A stretch of 64,000 nucleotides of DNA from Paenibacillus sp. FSL R10-2782 (GTDB taxonomy: Bacteria; Bacillota; Bacilli; Paenibacillales; Paenibacillaceae): contig NZ_CP151951.1 of NCBI RefSeq assembly GCF_038592985.1, positions 3,959,001-4,023,000 on the forward strand, in the 5' to 3' direction. The notes under the pieces are model-generated. The model saw nothing but the letters and a program-made list of their open reading frames with translations. It searched no databases and was not told where the DNA came from. A program made the translations under genes and the position numbers. This document shows positions 18,124 through 27,246 of this stretch, piece after piece; positions within the stretch are counted from its first letter, which is position 1, and each line of letters starts with the position of its first letter.

Positions 18124-19455
18124 TTACTTCTTTTTACGCATCATGTCAAAATAGGATACAGGCTGATCTACCTTCATTTTGATCCGTTGAAGCGGGTGAC
18201 GGGCAGCATCCAGTTCGTTGCCTTCCTCATCCCAGATCGTTCCAACCGTTTGTTTAAAGAACGTTCCGTTCGGACCAAAAAATTCAATTTCATGCCCCGG
18301 TTTAAAATGGTTACGCTGTTGAATGGTAGCTATACCACTCGCCGCATCGTAGTCCATAACCAGTCCGGCAAAATCATAAGGCGCAGCCTTTTCTTCCGGC
18401 TCATAAATATGATCTTCGTGATCCGGTGTATCGTAGAAAAAGCCAGTGTTCAGCGGACGATTAGCCGCCTTGTTTATTTCATCTATCCATTCCGGTTTGA
18501 GCACATAATTTTCAGGATCAGCCATATACGAGTCAATCGCTTGACGATAGACATTTACAACCGTAGCCACATAGTGAATGGACTTCATACGTCCCTCTAC
18601 TTTGAAGCTGTCCACACCGACGTCAATCAGATCAGGGACATTTTCAATCATGCACAGATCCTTAGAACCCATAGAAAAGGCATTATCACTTTCTTCAAAC
18701 AATGGCATCTGATTAACACCAAGCTGGAACTGCTTCAGAACATTGCTATCCTGCGCCTCTTCCTCTGATATCCACACCTCGTCTTGACGGGCATCCTCAA
18801 ACAAATCGTATTTCCAGCGGCAGGACTGACAGCAGCCCCCACGGTTGGAATCCCGGTCCGTAAAGTGATTGGACAGTACGCAGCGACCAGAAAATGAAGA
18901 GCACATTGCACCATGGACAAAGGCTTCGATTTCGATGTCCACATGCTTTTTAATTTCTTCAATTTCCTCCAAGCTGGTCTCACGCCCCAGTACCACACGC
19001 GGCAGTCCTTCATTCTTCCAGAACTTTACCGCCTGCCAGTTCAGCGTCGATTGCTGGGTGCTCAAATGTACTTCCAGCTCCGGCACCGTACGCAATGCCA
19101 CAGATACAATCGCCGGATCAGCGACAATGACAGCATGAATACCCGCCTTGTACAAATTACGCAGGTATTCTTCAATCCCCGCAATATCCTCATTGTGCGC
19201 ATAAATATTGGTAGCAACAATAACTTTGGCGCCATATTTTTTCGCAAACTCTACGCCTTCCCGCATTTCCTCAAAGCTGAAATTATCGGCATTGGAGCGC
19301 AGACCGTATTTTTGTCCACCAATATACACGGCATCCGCACCATAGTGAATAGCAAACTTCAGCTTTTCCAGATTTCCGGCAGGAGCCAGCAGCTCTGGCT
19401 TATCCAGACGATTCCGCTTGCCCGTATATTTTCTCGTTTTGGTCATCGTTCCCAT
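18124..19455 (-). CDS. U32-family tRNA hydroxylation protein, TrhP2/YrrO-like
   Basis: A 443-aa peptidase U32 family protein. In B. subtilis the paired U32 proteins YrrN/YrrO (TrhP1/TrhP2) act in prephenate-dependent hydroxylation of U34 in tRNA wobble positions rather than as true proteases. The U32 signature EAFVHGAMCSSFSGRC is present at about residues 175-190, followed by the cysteines of SNRGGCCQSCRW, a likely metal or cluster site. The frame opens at 19476, but the ATG at 19455 follows AGGGGGG at 6 bases. It lies 33 bp after the second U32 gene in the yrrL-yrrN-yrrO order, which supports the assignment. Confidence 0.87.
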   Translation of the reverse strand: MGTMTKTRKYTGKRNRLDKPELLAPAGNLEKLKFAIHYGADAVYIGGQKYGLRSNADNFSFEEMREGVEFAKKYGAKVIVATNIYAHNEDIAGIEEYLRNLYKAGIHAVIVADPAIVSVALRTVPELEVHLSTQQSTLNWQAVKFWKNEGLPRVVLGRETSLEEIEEIKKHVDIEIEAFVHGAMCSSFSGRCVLSNHFTDRDSNRGGCCQSCRWKYDLFEDARQDEVWISEEEAQDSNVLKQFQLGVNQMPLFEESDNAFSMGSKDLCMIENVPDLIDVGVDSFKVEGRMKSIHYVATVVNVYRQAIDSYMADPENYVLKPEWIDEINKAANRPLNTGFFYDTPDHEDHIYEPEEKAAPYDFAGLVMDYDAASGIATIQQRNHFKPGHEIEFFGPNGTFFKQTVGTIWDEEGNELDAARHPLQRIKMKVDQPVSYFDMMRKKK

Positions 19456-19488
19456 GACGTTCCCCCCTCTGTGCACTCATTTTTAAAA

Positions 19489-20418
19489 TTAATAAACCTG
19501 TTCTTTATAGAAAAATCCGAAGGACAGTTCCCGTTCAGGATCTTGAAGACGGCGAACCTCATCCAGCCAGCTTTCATCATAAACATAAGCTTCAGGATCG
19601 GCTGTAAAGGTATCCATCGCTTTGCGATAAGCACGAACGACCGCCGCGTTATAAGCCGTAGGCTTCAACAAGCCCTCAATCTTAAAGCTGTGCACGCCTG
19701 CCTCCATCAAAATATGCAGGTCCTCCATAATACAAAAATCATCCGAACTCATAATATGCGTTCCGTTGATATCCTCATAAATCGGAAACTTCTCTTCCTG
19801 TCGCTCTGCTTCGATCAGAAACAAGCCGCGATCTCTGCCCAGATCACCTTCCACCGGGCGACCCTGATGCAACATATAACTTTGTACAAGCTTGCGCTTG
19901 GAATGATAAATATTAGTCATGCCATGCACCTGAACCTGCGCCTCCATGTTCAGCTTTGGCACCATTTCCGTAATTTCGTCCATACTCAGCTCACGGGCCA
20001 AAATGACGCGAGAGGCACCCTTCTCTCCCCAATAGTTGGCGGTTGCGAAGTTGGTGGAAATCATCTCACCGTTCCAGAACAACTTCACATGAGGGGCATA
20101 TTCCTTTACCGCCATCAATACGGCCGGATCATTAAACTCAATGGCATCTACGCCGCATCCGGCAAGCGTCTGCACGTATTCGGGAAGGAACGGCAGTAGC
20201 TCATTCGTCATTAAGTTGGTCATGGATACATATACCTGGGCCGTATGCTTTCGAGCTTCTTCCACAACCTCACGGATTTGGTCCGGTGTAAAATGTCCCG
20301 GGAGCCGCATCCCAAAGCGGTCATCTCCAATAAGTAATGCGCTCGCGCCAGCCTCCAGCATTTGACAGGCATCCTCCGGAGAGCTGGCAGTTACCAATAG
20401 TTCGGGTTTGTAAGCCAC
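19489..20418 (-). CDS. U32-family tRNA hydroxylation protein, TrhP1/YrrN-like
   Basis: A 309-aa U32 family protein, the shorter partner of the downstream gene. The region corresponding to the U32 signature is changed: QVHGMTNIYHSKRKLVQSYM lacks the cysteines of the longer partner, as is usual for YrrN. The N-terminal (beta/alpha) barrel part includes ASALLIGDDRFGMRLPGHF. The start is GTG at 20418 with GGAGGTGAG just upstream. It lies 12 bp after mltG. Together with the partner it probably forms a heteromeric tRNA hydroxylase. The O-methyltransferase gene yrrM/trmR, which in B. subtilis sits before yrrN, is absent from this position. Confidence 0.84.
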   Translation of the reverse strand: MAYKPELLVTASSPEDACQMLEAGASALLIGDDRFGMRLPGHFTPDQIREVVEEARKHTAQVYVSMTNLMTNELLPFLPEYVQTLAGCGVDAIEFNDPAVLMAVKEYAPHVKLFWNGEMISTNFATANYWGEKGASRVILARELSMDEITEMVPKLNMEAQVQVHGMTNIYHSKRKLVQSYMLHQGRPVEGDLGRDRGLFLIEAERQEEKFPIYEDINGTHIMSSDDFCIMEDLHILMEAGVHSFKIEGLLKPTAYNAAVVRAYRKAMDTFTADPEAYVYDESWLDEVRRLQDPERELSFGFFYKEQVY

Positions 20419-20429
20419 AGGCTCACCTC

Positions 20430-21482
20430 CTAATTTGTCTTACGGTTGCTTACCTGAATATTATGCAAATGTTCTTTATATGTCTTGGCAAACAAATGTC
20501 CGTGCGTTCCATCTTTTTTGGTCACATAAAATAAATAATCCGTAGCATCTGGCTGTAAAGCCGCCACCACTGATTTCAGGCTGGGGCTTGCAATCGGCCC
20601 CGGTGGAAGTCCCTGATGCAAATACGTATTATATGGGCTTTCTACAGCCAAATCCTTGTAGTACAGCCGTTCCTTTTGCTTGTCCAGCATATATTGAACG
20701 GTAGCGTCAATTTCCAACTTCTTATCCTGCTTGAGCCGGTTATAAATGACACTAGCTACGACAGGCCGTTCATTATCCACAACCACCTCGCGCTCTACTA
20801 GAGAGGCAACCGTCAGCAGTTGATGCAGTGTTTCGCCCCGCTGTTTCAGCTTGGCGTCCAAATCGGGAACGGTCTCCAGACGTTTTTGCGTCTGTTCCAG
20901 CATCGCCTGTATAATATCTTTGGTCGTACTGCCCTTTTTCAGCTCATAGGTTTCCGGGAAAAGATAGCCCTCCAGCGCATAGCGAAGCCCCGCCTGCTTT
21001 GGAATATCCCGCACCAGCGCGACGTCAAAAGCGGACGGATCGTTGGCCAGCTGCAAAAATTGCTTCTGGTCCGCCAGTCCTTCCTTTTGCAGCTTATCAG
21101 CCATCTGTCTGATCGTAAATCCTTCCGGTATCGTAAAACGGATCATTTCCTCTTTCACAACGTCCCCTGCCGAGAGCTTAGCAATCAGCTGATCGAAGGT
21201 AGCACCGGGCTGAGCCTCATATTTTCCAGCCATAAACGCGCTGCCTTGCTGTTTGAATTTAAGGTAAGCCTTAAATACGAGCGCATTACGTATGAGTCCC
21301 TTTTGCTCCAGTGTATCTGCTATAGCGGACGTGCCCGTTCCCTTCACTATTGTAAATGCAACCGGCTGCGTTTTTGCCTGAACAGGCTGCATGGCATTCC
21401 AAATATAGAGAGTTGCTACGCCTGCTATGGTCACAATCAACAGAAGCAACGTAACCAACGTCGTCCTTCGCTTCACTTCCAC
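20430..21482 (-). CDS. mltG: endolytic murein transglycosylase
   Basis: Cleaves nascent peptidoglycan strands at the outer face of the membrane and helps set glycan length. The 350-aa protein has a single N-terminal membrane helix (TTLVTLLLLIVTIAGVATLY), a LysM-like segment and the YceG domain, with the catalytic glutamate in TVASLVEREV. The conserved SPYNTYLHQGLPPGPIASP is near residues 280-300. The start is GTG at 21482, 6 bases after GGAGTTGG. It corresponds to B. subtilis YrrL and keeps that gene order. A hairpin between it and the upstream DUF1292 gene may reduce read-through. Confidence 0.95.
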   Translation of the reverse strand: MEVKRRTTLVTLLLLIVTIAGVATLYIWNAMQPVQAKTQPVAFTIVKGTGTSAIADTLEQKGLIRNALVFKAYLKFKQQGSAFMAGKYEAQPGATFDQLIAKLSAGDVVKEEMIRFTIPEGFTIRQMADKLQKEGLADQKQFLQLANDPSAFDVALVRDIPKQAGLRYALEGYLFPETYELKKGSTTKDIIQAMLEQTQKRLETVPDLDAKLKQRGETLHQLLTVASLVEREVVVDNERPVVASVIYNRLKQDKKLEIDATVQYMLDKQKERLYYKDLAVESPYNTYLHQGLPPGPIASPSLKSVVAALQPDATDYLFYVTKKDGTHGHLFAKTYKEHLHNIQVSNRKTN

Positions 21483-21497
21483 CCAACTCCTTCACAG

Positions 21498-21525
21498 CCA
21501 AAAAGGGCGGACTGGTCCGCCCTTT
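21498..21525 (-). terminator. terminator-like hairpin between DUF1292 gene and mltG
   Basis: AAAGGGCGGAC (21502-21512) and GTCCGCCCTTT (21515-21525) form a perfect 11-bp inverted repeat. On the minus strand it is followed by TTGGCTG. The short U-run suggests partial termination inside the alaS-mltG gene series. Confidence 0.6.
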
Positions 21526-21553
21526 CAGGTTTGATCTCCTCGTTATCCAGACC

Positions 21554-21859
21554 TTACAGCTCTTCCGGCAGCGTGCATTCATCATACAGCTCGGAAATAT
21601 CTTCCCACTCATCGTCATCCTCAATCGTGGTGATGGAAATATCGCCTTCCGGGGATGGGCTCACATGATACAACTCATGCTCGCCTTCAGCAGCTCCAGG
21701 TTTGCGCAATACGGCGTACCGTTGCTCTCCTACCTTGAACTCTGCTTCCAGTTCCATGCGTACCGCATGACCCTGTTCATCCTGTAGCTCTACATCGCCG
21801 CCGAACGCTTCCTTCAAATCAGAAGTCCAGCTCAGGTCTTCACGTGAATAGTTCGTCAT
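21554..21859 (-). CDS. DUF1292 protein, divergent second copy
   Basis: A 101-aa acidic cytosolic protein with a DUF1292 core (VELQDEQGHAVRMELEAEF ... YAVLRK ... YHVS) and a very acidic end (TTIEDDDEWEDISELYDEC). Its ATG overlaps the stop of the preceding DUF1292 gene by four bases (ATGA), so the two are translationally coupled. The two proteins are clearly related but diverged, indicating an old tandem duplication. DUF1292 proteins have no established function; the location next to ruvX and ireB is conserved in Bacillales. Confidence 0.82.
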   Translation of the reverse strand: MTNYSREDLSWTSDLKEAFGGDVELQDEQGHAVRMELEAEFKVGEQRYAVLRKPGAAEGEHELYHVSPSPEGDISITTIEDDDEWEDISELYDECTLPEEL

Positions 21860-22158
21860 TTCCCGTCTTCCTCGTCCTCTTCTTCCACAAATGTATTAAA
21901 GGTCTCTTCAACGATTTCCCACTCGGCATCGTCTTGGATCACAAACAATTTAATATCATCGCCTTCTTCCTCGTAACGGAAGGCGTACACATCGGACTCG
22001 TCGGCTTCAGGGTCCACTGGCGCAACCATCATGTACTTCGCTTCGGAACCGTCTACCTCAAACTTCATAATGACCTCGAACTCTTCCTCGTTGCCCTCGT
22101 CATCGGCAATGTAAATAATTTCCGGCTCTTCTTCCATACCCACTTGATTTTCAGCCAT
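21856..22158 (-). CDS. DUF1292 protein, YrzB-like
   Basis: A 100-aa strongly acidic protein. The DUF1292 core IIYIADDEGNEEEFEVIMKF near the N-terminus, followed by YMMVAPVD, VYAFRYEEEGDDIKLFVI and DDAEWEIVEETFNTF, matches B. subtilis YrzB, which lies in the same place after yrrK. It starts 13 bp after ruvX, with AGGGGGA before the ATG, and overlaps the next DUF1292 gene by 4 bp. Its function is unknown; the acidic, compact form suggests a protein-binding or regulatory role, but that is guesswork. Confidence 0.87.
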   Translation of the reverse strand: MAENQVGMEEEPEIIYIADDEGNEEEFEVIMKFEVDGSEAKYMMVAPVDPEADESDVYAFRYEEEGDDIKLFVIQDDAEWEIVEETFNTFVEEEDEEDGK

Positions 22159-22171
22159 TACGAAATCCCCC

Positions 22172-22588
22172 TCACCTTGTACTGTGTGCGTCCAAATAGT
22201 TTTGCAAGATCAGGCTTGCGGCCAGTTTGTCTACCACCTGCTTGCGTTTTTTTCGGCTGACGTCGGCCTCCAGTAGCGTGCGCTCTGCCGAACGCGTCGT
22301 CAGCCGTTCATCCCAAAGGTGAACGGGTAAACCCAGTAACTCCTTGAGCCGGTTCGCAAACTCAATGCAAATCTCACCGCGTGGACCCACGGTACCGTTC
22401 ATGTTTTTCGGCAAGCCTACTACAACCTCGCCGACCTCATTGTCACGGACCAGATTTGCAATTTTACCGAACTCGCTGTCGTCACCGCGTCGTTCTATGA
22501 CTTCCAATCCTTGGGCGGTCCAGCCGAAGGCATCACTTACGGCGACCCCGATTCGGCGGTCCCCGTAATCCAATCCCATTACTTTCAT
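22172..22588 (-). CDS. ruvX: Holliday junction resolvase RuvX / pre-16S rRNA nuclease YqgF
   Basis: A 138-aa RNase H-fold nuclease. The catalytic Asp is in GLDYGDRRIGVAVSD at the N-terminus. A second acidic motif is in VVGLPKNMNGT, and a third in LWDERLTTRSAE near residues 97-108. Family members act on Holliday junctions or in 5' processing of 16S rRNA. It is the orthologue of B. subtilis YrrK by position, between ireB and yrzB-like genes. GGAGAC lies just before the ATG, and 9 bp separate it from the ireB stop. Confidence 0.94.
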   Translation of the reverse strand: MKVMGLDYGDRRIGVAVSDAFGWTAQGLEVIERRGDDSEFGKIANLVRDNEVGEVVVGLPKNMNGTVGPRGEICIEFANRLKELLGLPVHLWDERLTTRSAERTLLEADVSRKKRKQVVDKLAASLILQNYLDAHSTR

Positions 22589-22597
22589 GCCTGTCTC

Positions 22598-22858
22598 CTA
22601 ACGGTGCTTGGCCAGATAGAAACGAACCAGCTCTTCAATCAATTCATCGCGTTCTTTTTTGCGTACCAGGCTTCTGGCATTATTATGCCGTGGCACATAA
22701 GCCGGATCACCTGACAACAAATACCCGACAATCTGATTGATCGGATTGTATTCTTTTTCTACCAGAGCATCATATACGGTCAACAAAATCTCCTGAGCAG
22801 AAGCTTCCTTCTCATCCGCCTTGACATTGAATTTGACCGTTTTGTCCATGGAATCCAC
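22598..22858 (-). CDS. IreB-family regulatory phosphoprotein (YrzL)
   Basis: An 86-aa cytosolic protein of the DUF965/IreB family, in enterococci a substrate of the PASTA kinase IreK. Nearly the whole chain is conserved family sequence: [39 protein letters not shown] and [14 protein letters not shown]. The frame opens at 22885. The GTG at 22858, 7 bases after GAGGTG, aligns exactly with the B. subtilis YrzL start and is preferred. It is followed after 9 bp by ruvX and preceded by alaS, the conserved alaS-yrzL-yrrK order. Confidence 0.93.
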   Translation of the reverse strand: MDSMDKTVKFNVKADEKEASAQEILLTVYDALVEKEYNPINQIVGYLLSGDPAYVPRHNNARSLVRKKERDELIEELVRFYLAKHR

Positions 22859-22994
22859 TGTTGACACCTCGCTTCCACAAAACATGTGTACATGTTTATG
22901 CCAGCTTATTCTTATACATCATACCATAAGCAGAGCCCTTCAAGGAAATGTCTAAGTTCGGTTTTTTCCAAAATTCCGCAAAAATTATCGAACT

Positions 22995-25628
22995 TTATTC
23001 TTGAGTGGCCGCCACTACCAATTCACGGGCGCGCACAAGTGCTTCGTCCAGCTTGCTGGCATCCTTGCCTCCGGCTTGCGCCATATCTGGACGGCCGCCG
23101 CCGCCGCCGCCGCATACAGCAGCAATTTCCTTCACAAGCTTGCCTGCATGAAGCCCAGCCTTGGTATGCTCTGCCGGTACAGCTACGACAAAATTGACTT
23201 TGTCATCCATTGCAGCCCCAAGTACCAGCACAGCAGCTGGAAGCTTGCCTTTCAGCTCATCCGCAATCGCACGCAGCGCATCCATACTGGAAGCCTGTAC
23301 ACGTGCAGCCAACAGCTGTACTCCGCCAGCTTGCACGACCTGATCGGTCAACTGGCCCGCTTCAATAACACTCAGCTTGCTTTGCAGCGATTCATTTTCA
23401 CGACTGAGGTCCTTAATTTGCTGCTGCAAGGATTCGATGCGTTTGGGCACCTCGGACAGCTTGGATTTCACCAGACCTGCCGATACTTTTAACAGTTCCA
23501 ACTGCCCTTCCATATATTCAAAGCCAAAGCGTCCGGTCACCGCTTCAATACGGCGAACACCCGATCCGATACCGCTCTCGCTGACAAGCTTGAACAATCC
23601 GATTTGTGAGGTGTTGCTCACATGACAGCCGCCGCAAAGCTCAATGCTGTAATCGCCTACCTTGACGACACGTACGATATCTCCATATTTTTCACCGAAC
23701 AGCGCCATCGCTCCGAGAGCCTTGGCTTCATCAATCGGTTTCAGTTCAATATTTACATCCAACTGGCTCCAAATGGCGCGATTTACACGCAGCTCAATAT
23801 CCGCCAGTTCTTCCGGCGTAATGCTACCAAAATGGGAAAAGTCAAAACGCAGACGCCCAGGCTCCACCAGGGAACCTGCCTGATTGACATGGTCGCCCAG
23901 CACTTCTTTAAGCGCTTTGTGAAGCAAATGCGTAGCCGTATGATTTTTTTCGATTTCACCGCGGGATGCTTGATCTACTTCCGCTTTCACCGTATCGCCA
24001 ACGTTAAGCTCACCGGCTTCCACGACGACCTGATGTACATGCTGGCCTTGAGGCGCCTTGAACAGTCCTTCGACCTTCGCCGTTACCTTGCCCCCGCGCA
24101 GCAAGCCGTGATCACTTACCTGTCCGCCGCTTTCAGCATAAAAAGGAGTCACGTCCAGCACAACCTGACAAGTCTGTCCTTCACTAACACTGTCCACCAG
24201 CACATCTTCATATACAATAGCCACAATTTTAGACTCGGTTACGAGGTCATTATATCCAACAAAATCGCTTTTAACCGCCAGGTCAGACAGGGCTCCACCC
24301 TGAATCTTCATGCTGGCATTGTCCTGATGAGCGTCACGCGCACGTTGCCGTTGTCCCTGCATCGCTTCATCAAAGCCCTCACGGTCTACTTTCAAGCCCT
24401 GCTCGTCCGCATAATCCTCTGTGAGGTCAAATGGGAAGCCGTACGTGTCATACAGCTTGAATGCGTCCGCTCCACTGATGACATCGCGGCCTTCCGCTTT
24501 CGCCTGAGCACTGATATCAGCCAAAATAGCCAATCCGTCTGTCAGTGTCTCGTGGAAGCGCTCCTCTTCTGTTTTAATCACCTTGATGATGAAATCACGC
24601 TTGTCCACCACCTCAGGGTAGTACACGCCCATGACATCCCCCACCGTTTCCACCAGTTCAAACATAAATGGACGGTTCATGCCCAGCATTTTTCCGTAAC
24701 GCACAGCACGGCGCAGCAAACGACGGATCACGTAACCACGACCTTCGTTGGAAGGCAGCACACCGTCACCAATCGCAAAAGCTACGGTACGAACATGGTC
24801 AGCAATCACTTTGAGCGCTACATCACTATCCACATTTTCGTTATATTTAACCCCTGCCATAGCGGCTGTTTTCTGAATAATAGGTTGGAAAATATCCGTA
24901 TCGAAGTTGGAATCCACATTTTGCAAAATGGATGCAAAACGCTCCAATCCGGCGCCTGTATCAATATTTTTGTTCGGAAGCGGCGTATAGCTGCCATCCT
25001 TGTTATGGTTGAATTGTGAGAATACGAGGTTCCACACTTCCAGATAACGCTCGTTTTCCCCGCCTGGATACATTTCAGGGTCTGTCATGTCGCTGCCGTA
25101 AGCTTCACCGCGATCATAAAAAATTTCCGTACAAGGTCCACAAGGGCCTTCGCCGATATCCCAGAAGTTATCTTCCAGTTTGATGATACGTTCAGCAGGA
25201 AGTCCTACCTTTTCATTCCACAGCTTGTACGCTTCTTCATCCTCAGGGTACACGGTTACAGCCAGACGCTCCGGATCAAAGCCGATCCACTTCGGATCAG
25301 TCAGAAATTCCCACGCCCACACAATAACTTCTTCCTTAAAATAGTCACCAATCGAAAAATTACCGAGCATTTCGAAAAAGGTGTGGTGGCGGCGTGTTTT
25401 GCCGACATTTTCAATGTCATTCGTGCGAATACATTTTTGCGAATTGGCGATACGCGGATTTTCAGGCTTCACACGTCCGTCAAAATAAGGCTTAAGCGGT
25501 GCCATCCCCGCATTAATCCACAGCAGGGAAGGATCTTTATGTGGAACAAGCGGTGCGCTTGGTTCAATCACATGTCCCTTGCTTTCAAAAAACTCCAGCC
25601 ATTTGGAGCGGATTTCACTAGCTTTCAT
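22995..25628 (-). CDS. alaS: alanyl-tRNA synthetase
   Basis: Charges tRNA-Ala. The 877-aa chain has the class II catalytic core at the N-terminus ([40 protein letters not shown]), the editing domain with [11 protein letters not shown] and [15 protein letters not shown] (zinc-binding residues), and the C-Ala domain ending in a Gly-rich [17 protein letters not shown]. Length is normal. The ATG at 25628 follows an AGGAGG. A T-box leader lies directly upstream on the same strand, so expression should rise when uncharged tRNA-Ala accumulates. Confidence 0.98.
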   Translation of the reverse strand: MKASEIRSKWLEFFESKGHVIEPSAPLVPHKDPSLLWINAGMAPLKPYFDGRVKPENPRIANSQKCIRTNDIENVGKTRRHHTFFEMLGNFSIGDYFKEEVIVWAWEFLTDPKWIGFDPERLAVTVYPEDEEAYKLWNEKVGLPAERIIKLEDNFWDIGEGPCGPCTEIFYDRGEAYGSDMTDPEMYPGGENERYLEVWNLVFSQFNHNKDGSYTPLPNKNIDTGAGLERFASILQNVDSNFDTDIFQPIIQKTAAMAGVKYNENVDSDVALKVIADHVRTVAFAIGDGVLPSNEGRGYVIRRLLRRAVRYGKMLGMNRPFMFELVETVGDVMGVYYPEVVDKRDFIIKVIKTEEERFHETLTDGLAILADISAQAKAEGRDVISGADAFKLYDTYGFPFDLTEDYADEQGLKVDREGFDEAMQGQRQRARDAHQDNASMKIQGGALSDLAVKSDFVGYNDLVTESKIVAIVYEDVLVDSVSEGQTCQVVLDVTPFYAESGGQVSDHGLLRGGKVTAKVEGLFKAPQGQHVHQVVVEAGELNVGDTVKAEVDQASRGEIEKNHTATHLLHKALKEVLGDHVNQAGSLVEPGRLRFDFSHFGSITPEELADIELRVNRAIWSQLDVNIELKPIDEAKALGAMALFGEKYGDIVRVVKVGDYSIELCGGCHVSNTSQIGLFKLVSESGIGSGVRRIEAVTGRFGFEYMEGQLELLKVSAGLVKSKLSEVPKRIESLQQQIKDLSRENESLQSKLSVIEAGQLTDQVVQAGGVQLLAARVQASSMDALRAIADELKGKLPAAVLVLGAAMDDKVNFVVAVPAEHTKAGLHAGKLVKEIAAVCGGGGGGRPDMAQAGGKDASKLDEALVRARELVVAATQE

Positions 25629-25675
25629 ATAAGTAGCCTCCTAGTTATGGTGTCACTTGTTCTTGGCACAGGCCA

Positions 25676-25905
25676 TAAAAACAGAAAAACGCCCCTGAAC
25701 GGATCAGGGACGATTGTATCGCGGTACCACCCTGGTTATCGCCGTCCCCTCTGTACGAAATGCTACATGTGCAAGCTGCACACCCAACATCTGCTTAACG
25801 GACGAGCGATCGCCTTGTTTTCACTGGTAACGGGAGCATCCCGGCGGGTTCAGCCCGCACTCCGAAATGAGCTTTCCCTACTGGATAAACACATTTAAAC
25901 ACACT
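25676..25905 (-). promoter_or_regulatory. T-box riboswitch of alaS
   Basis: On the minus strand the hallmark T-box AGGGTGGTACCGCG is exact (revcomp of 25720-25733). It is followed by the terminator stem CGTCCCTGA ... TCAGGGGCG and then TTTTTCTG. Upstream, Stem I elements are visible: CCAGTAGGGAAAGC (AGTA bulge region) and the GGATGC distal part in CCGGGATGCTCCCG. It ends about 45 bp before the alaS start. The specifier codon should be an alanine GCN; I did not fold Stem I to fix it. Confidence 0.92.
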
Positions 25906-25969
25906 CAATTCAGTATATCCGTGTCATTTAGCCGTGTCAACGCGATTTCAGACGGGGATATGGACGAAA

Positions 25970-27037
25970 TTAGATCGTTTTGCGCTTCACGTAATAAGCA
26001 AAAAAATGCTGAAGCGCCACCTTCAAGACCGCCATCACCGGAACCGCTAAAATTAACCCCGTTATTCCCGCTATTTCCCCGCCCACCAGCAGGGCGAAAA
26101 TGATGGAAATGGGATGCAAATGCAAGGTTCGTCCAACCACCTGGGGAGAAATGACGTTACTTTCCAGCACTTGAATACAGGTGTTGACGACTACGACCAT
26201 AAGTACCATTTTAAAGGAAACCGTAGAAGCCATAACGACCGCCGGAGCAGCTCCCAAAAACGGGCCTAAATACGGCACGATATTAAATACAGCCACCACT
26301 CCTGCCAGCAGCAGCGCATAAGGCATCCCAATCAGCATATAACCGATATAGGACATCACCCCGATAATGACGCACACCAACAGCTGTCCGCGTACATAGT
26401 TACCGAGCGCCTGATCAATTTCCTTGAGCACCGTTACAATGGCCTTGCGGCGGGATCGCGGGAGATAAGACACAATAGCCCGTTCGAACACATCGAAATC
26501 CTTTAAAATATAAAAAATGAGAAACGGCACAATGAATACATTGAACAACATATTGATCATCCCGCCGATGTTGTCCATAAAAGCAGCAATGCCTGTAGCC
26601 ATCCGATTTTCGAGTTGGAAAAACCACTGATTCATTCCTGTGCGTACCCCTTGGGGTAAAATACTCCCGTCCATATTGGTCATTAATCCCTGTGCATGCA
26701 TGGTCAGCTCAGGCAGATGCTCATTCAGTTCATCCAGTTGATCAATAAACATCGGAATCAGGTGCATCAGAATAACGACGAGGCTGCCCAAAAATACAGC
26801 ATAAATGAGCAGGACGGCTACACTTCGAGGTACTTTGCGTCCGCCCAGCATATTGACCACAGGATTAAGCACATAGGAAATAATCATCGCCACCGCAAAG
26901 GGCGCAATAATTGTTTTCAGAAAATCATACAGATGCAAAAACAAAGGCCGCAGCAGCCAGATAAAATATAGAATGACAAGTCCCAGCAGCGTCCATATTC
27001 CGTATCGGAACAGCCTGCTTTTCGTTAATTGCTCCAT
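25970..27037 (-). CDS. AI-2E-family membrane protein, YrrI-like
   Basis: A 355-aa polytopic membrane protein of the AI-2E family with about seven transmembrane segments and a soluble loop around residues 60-130. Hallmarks are VVAVFNIVPYLGPFLGAAPAV and VLESNVISPQVVGRTLHLHPISIIFALLVGGEIAG near the C-terminus. It sits immediately upstream of alaS, the place of yrrI in B. subtilis. It is a second member of this family in the window (the other is the YtvI-like protein at 12.1 kb) but belongs to a different branch. What it transports is not known. Confidence 0.87.
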   Translation of the reverse strand: MEQLTKSRLFRYGIWTLLGLVILYFIWLLRPLFLHLYDFLKTIIAPFAVAMIISYVLNPVVNMLGGRKVPRSVAVLLIYAVFLGSLVVILMHLIPMFIDQLDELNEHLPELTMHAQGLMTNMDGSILPQGVRTGMNQWFFQLENRMATGIAAFMDNIGGMINMLFNVFIVPFLIFYILKDFDVFERAIVSYLPRSRRKAIVTVLKEIDQALGNYVRGQLLVCVIIGVMSYIGYMLIGMPYALLLAGVVAVFNIVPYLGPFLGAAPAVVMASTVSFKMVLMVVVVNTCIQVLESNVISPQVVGRTLHLHPISIIFALLVGGEIAGITGLILAVPVMAVLKVALQHFFAYYVKRKTI

Positions 27038-27246
27038 ACCGTGCCCCCTTGCCGGACTAGCCTCTATTCAGTATATGCCTGTACCTTTACTTTAATCCTT
27101 CCTATAACTGTGGAGGCGCCTTAAATAATGACTATGAAGAAAGAATGAAAACAATTGAAAATGATTAACAAAGTCATTCTATCTGACGATATAAGTACAA
27201 AGAACTATTTGAGCTTTCACATTTCTGAATCATTGGGGGTCGTTAC

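Noticed and set aside
18913..20199. Plus-strand open frame of 428 codons opposite the two U32 genes
   Set aside because: It spans two well-supported minus-strand genes and the gap between them, with low-complexity basic composition and no motif.
23622..25019. Long plus-strand open frame of 465 codons opposite alaS
   Set aside because: It lies entirely antisense to the certain alaS gene, has no ribosome site and no domain pattern; it is a by-product of alaS codon use.
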